Program-made: the position numbers and the translations under genes
Part shown: positions 6,145 through 7,361 of the stretch, one piece after another
How the letters are laid out: the number at the start of each line of letters is the position of its first letter
How positions within the stretch are numbered: the first letter of the stretch is position 1
Origin: Firmicutes bacterium UBA5499
GTDB taxonomy: Bacteria; Bacillota; DTU084
Assembly (NCBI GenBank): GCA_002426275.1
Contig: DIPB01000151.1
Coordinates: forward strand, 2,881-10,241
Direction: 5' to 3'
DNA: 7,361 nucleotides
Notes under the pieces: generated by a model
Told to the model about the DNA's origin: nothing
The model's input: only the letters and a program-made list of their open reading frames with translations
Databases searched by the model: none

Positions 6145-6564
6145 CTACTCCCTTTCCCAAGGCAGCGGCTCCCGCACTCCGGAAAAACCGTTCGCCTCTA
6201 CGGACACATTGCTGGGCACCAATAAAAAAATGGCTTCGCCAATCCTCTCCAGCCCACCGTCCAGAGCGTAGACCGAGCCGCTGAGAAAATCCACAATCCT
6301 GCGCGCCAACTCCATAGGCGCGGTTTCCAGATTTACGATCACGGGCCGCCGCTCTTTGAGGTGATCCGCCACCAGCTGCACCTCGTCAAAATTGTTCGGC
6401 TCCACTACCACAACCCGCAACGCGCTGTTATAGCTGGGCAGACCCACCAAGCGGCGTTTTCTAGCCGGCGCTTCTTCCTCCTCTTCCATAGCCGCGGCTT
6501 CTTCGTCGTAATCTTCTTCCGTGTAACCGATCCAATTCATAAACTTATCAATGAATTTGGCCAT
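6145..6564 (-). CDS. sepF: SepF, FtsZ-binding membrane anchor
   Basis: A 139-residue protein. The N-terminus MAKFIDKFMNWIGY is the amphipathic membrane-targeting helix, followed by a very acidic linker (about 16-33) and the SepF core (about 46-122: SALRVVVVEPNNFDEVQ, RPVIVNLE, RRIVDFLSGSVYALDG and a final strand AIFLLVPSNV). SepF polymers bind the FtsZ C-terminal tail, tie the Z-ring to the membrane and support septum formation. The open frame extends 55 codons further upstream, but the ATG at 6564-6562 gives the canonical N-terminus and has AGGAGGAG 8 nt before it, lying in the last codons of yggS. The gap from yggS is 5 nt. The order yggS-sepF is widespread in Bacillota and Actinomycetota. 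Confidence 0.96.
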   Translation of the reverse strand: MAKFIDKFMNWIGYTEEDYDEEAAAMEEEEEAPARKRRLVGLPSYNSALRVVVVEPNNFDEVQLVADHLKERRPVIVNLETAPMELARRIVDFLSGSVYALDGGLERIGEAIFLLVPSNVSVEANGFSGVREPLPWERE

Positions 6565-6569
6565 AGTCT

Positions 6570-7268
6570 TTACTCCTCCTGCTTCCGGGGCCGATGGCCG
6601 AAAATTCTGGTGCCCACTCTGACGATGTTGGCTCCTTCTTCTATGGCCACCTGAAAGTCTGCGCTCATGCCCATGGACAGCCAACGCATTTCCACTTCGG
6701 GCCACTTTTGCGCGGCAACTTGCCGGCATAAATCCCTCAGCTGACGAAAGTAAGGGCGGGAGCTTTCAGGGTCCTCAGCCTGAGGCGGAATGGCCATCAG
6801 ACCTTCGATTTTAATCCCCGGCAGCCGTCTTGCTTCCTTCACGAAAGGAAGCACCTCCTCCGCTTTGAGTCCGTACTTGCTGAGCTCGCAGCCTACGTTC
6901 ACCTGCACCAATGTTTCAGTTACGACTCCCGCTTCCTGGGAGCGACGCGACAGCTCCCGGGCCAGATGCATGCTGTCCAGAGAATGAATCAAAGCGAATT
7001 TGCCGATCACCTTGCGCGCCTTGTTGGTTTGCAAATGGCCAATCAGATGCCAGCTGACTCCGGAGAGCTCCGCCTGCTTGCTCAAGGCTTCCTGTACCTT
7101 GTTTTCTCCCAAGGTATCCGCCCCGGCAGCTATGGCCTGGGCAATAACCTCGGCAGAGACTGTCTTGCTCACAGCCACCAGTTTGATCTCGTCCGGATTT
7201 CTGCCCGCGCGCTTTGCTGCCGCGGCTATTTCAGCCTCGACCTGAGCTAAATTTTCTGCAACCGACAT
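6570..7268 (-). CDS. yggS: YggS/YlmE-family pyridoxal-phosphate homeostasis protein
   Basis: A 232-residue single-domain PLP-binding TIM barrel of the YggS/PROSC family. The cofactor lysine is K35 in LVAVSKT. Other family motifs are GENKVQE (54-60), WHLIGHLQTNK (73-83), VNVGCELSKYGL (124-134) and LSMGMSADFQVAIEEGAN (197-214), ending with VRVGTRIFG, whose residues bind the cofactor phosphate. Known members have no catalytic activity; they buffer free PLP and affect amino-acid and keto-acid pools. The ATG at 7268-7266 is preceded by AGAGGT, and an in-frame TAA lies 6 nt upstream (7277-7275). It heads the division genes here, as ylmE does in Bacillus subtilis. A direct role in division is not established. 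Confidence 0.96.
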   Translation of the reverse strand: MSVAENLAQVEAEIAAAAKRAGRNPDEIKLVAVSKTVSAEVIAQAIAAGADTLGENKVQEALSKQAELSGVSWHLIGHLQTNKARKVIGKFALIHSLDSMHLARELSRRSQEAGVVTETLVQVNVGCELSKYGLKAEEVLPFVKEARRLPGIKIEGLMAIPPQAEDPESSRPYFRQLRDLCRQVAAQKWPEVEMRWLSMGMSADFQVAIEEGANIVRVGTRIFGHRPRKQEE

Positions 7269-7274
7269 TCCTAA

Positions 7275-7307
7275 TTACCTCTTCTCCAGATATTCTCCAT
7301 TCGCCAT
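7275..7307 (-). CDS. Ten-codon mini-ORF before yggS, in the same frame
   Basis: ATG at 7307-7305 opens MANGEYLEKR, then TAA at 7277-7275. GGGGAGG (7320-7314) lies 6 nt upstream, the best ribosome binding site near yggS. After the TAA come only two codons before the yggS ATG, in the same frame. It could be a leader peptide for translational coupling, or a former longer N-terminus of yggS closed by a stop. A second overlapping frame begins at 7300 (MENIWRRGN) and ends at 7273-7271. Translation is not proven. Confidence 0.35.
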   Translation of the reverse strand: MANGEYLEKR

Positions 7308-7321
7308 TTATTTCCTCCCCG

Positions 7322-7361
7322 CTATCTGAGGAAACGCGGATTTGTGATCACGGCTTGTCCG
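7322..7361 (-). CDS. C-terminal end of an unidentified protein
   Basis: The last 12 codons read GQAVITNPRFLR before TAG at 7324-7322. The end is hydrophobic then basic, compatible with a final beta strand. Homologous clusters often carry an HlyD-like adaptor or ylmD here, but 12 residues cannot decide. The GGGGAGG site begins one base after the stop, so this gene and yggS are probably in the same transcript. Confidence 0.45.
   Translation of the reverse strand, partial: GQAVITNPRFLR

Noticed and set aside
6145..6729. A 194-codon version of sepF starting inside yggS
   Set aside because: The extra 55 residues overlap conserved yggS sequence and do not resemble SepF; the ATG at 6564 has a strong ribosome binding site and the canonical N-terminus.
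1..7361. Mobile element, CRISPR array, defence island or horizontally acquired block
   Set aside because: All genes are collinear housekeeping genes with family-typical sequence; no transposase, long inverted repeats or spacer-repeat pattern was seen.

Overview
The window is a compact, housekeeping stretch of a Bacillota chromosome. Every supported gene lies on the minus strand, so transcription runs from the high coordinates to the low ones. The order yggS/ylmE, sepF, proC, ylmH, divIVA, followed by rpsO and pnp, together with AGGAGG-type ribosome binding sites and GTG and TTG starts, points to a Gram-positive, probably a moderately GC-rich member of the Clostridia or a related class. The genus cannot be fixed from this sequence.

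Region 1 (7361 down to 3890) is the cell-division cluster. It opens with the last 12 codons of an unidentified protein. A 10-codon mini-ORF with a very strong ribosome binding site follows, in frame with yggS and separated from it by one TAA codon. Then come yggS (PLP homeostasis), sepF (FtsZ membrane anchor), proC (last step of proline synthesis), ylmH (S4-domain RNA-binding protein linked to rescue of stalled large subunits) and divIVA (curvature and pole coiled coil). Gaps are 3-9 nt, or an ATGA overlap, so this looks like one operon with translational coupling. The small membrane-protein gene yggT/ylmG, usual in this cluster, is absent; proC sits between sepF and ylmH.

Region 2 (3889 to 3675) is the only real regulatory stretch. 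It holds three 10-11 bp direct repeats, an extended -10 promoter for rpsO, and a leader of about 75 nt. The leader can fold into short hairpins, and one loop is complementary to the bases just before the rpsO start codon, as expected of an S15-type autoregulatory leader.

Region 3 (3674 to 1) is RNA metabolism: rpsO (ribosomal protein S15), pnp (polynucleotide phosphorylase) and a YhaM-like OB-fold/HD-domain 3'-5' exoribonuclease. Both junctions carry a perfect hairpin whose 5' arm contains the stop codon of the upstream gene: a 15-bp stem after rpsO and an 8-bp stem plus six U after pnp. The left edge holds the first 50 codons of a probable Rossmann-fold (possibly FAD-dependent) protein with a TTG start.

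I found no mobile element, CRISPR array, tRNA or rRNA, and no convincing new multi-gene system. The points most worth a second look are regulatory: the rpsO leader, the stop-codon-embedded hairpins, the in-frame mini-ORF before yggS, and the pairing of two 3'-5' exoribonuclease genes.
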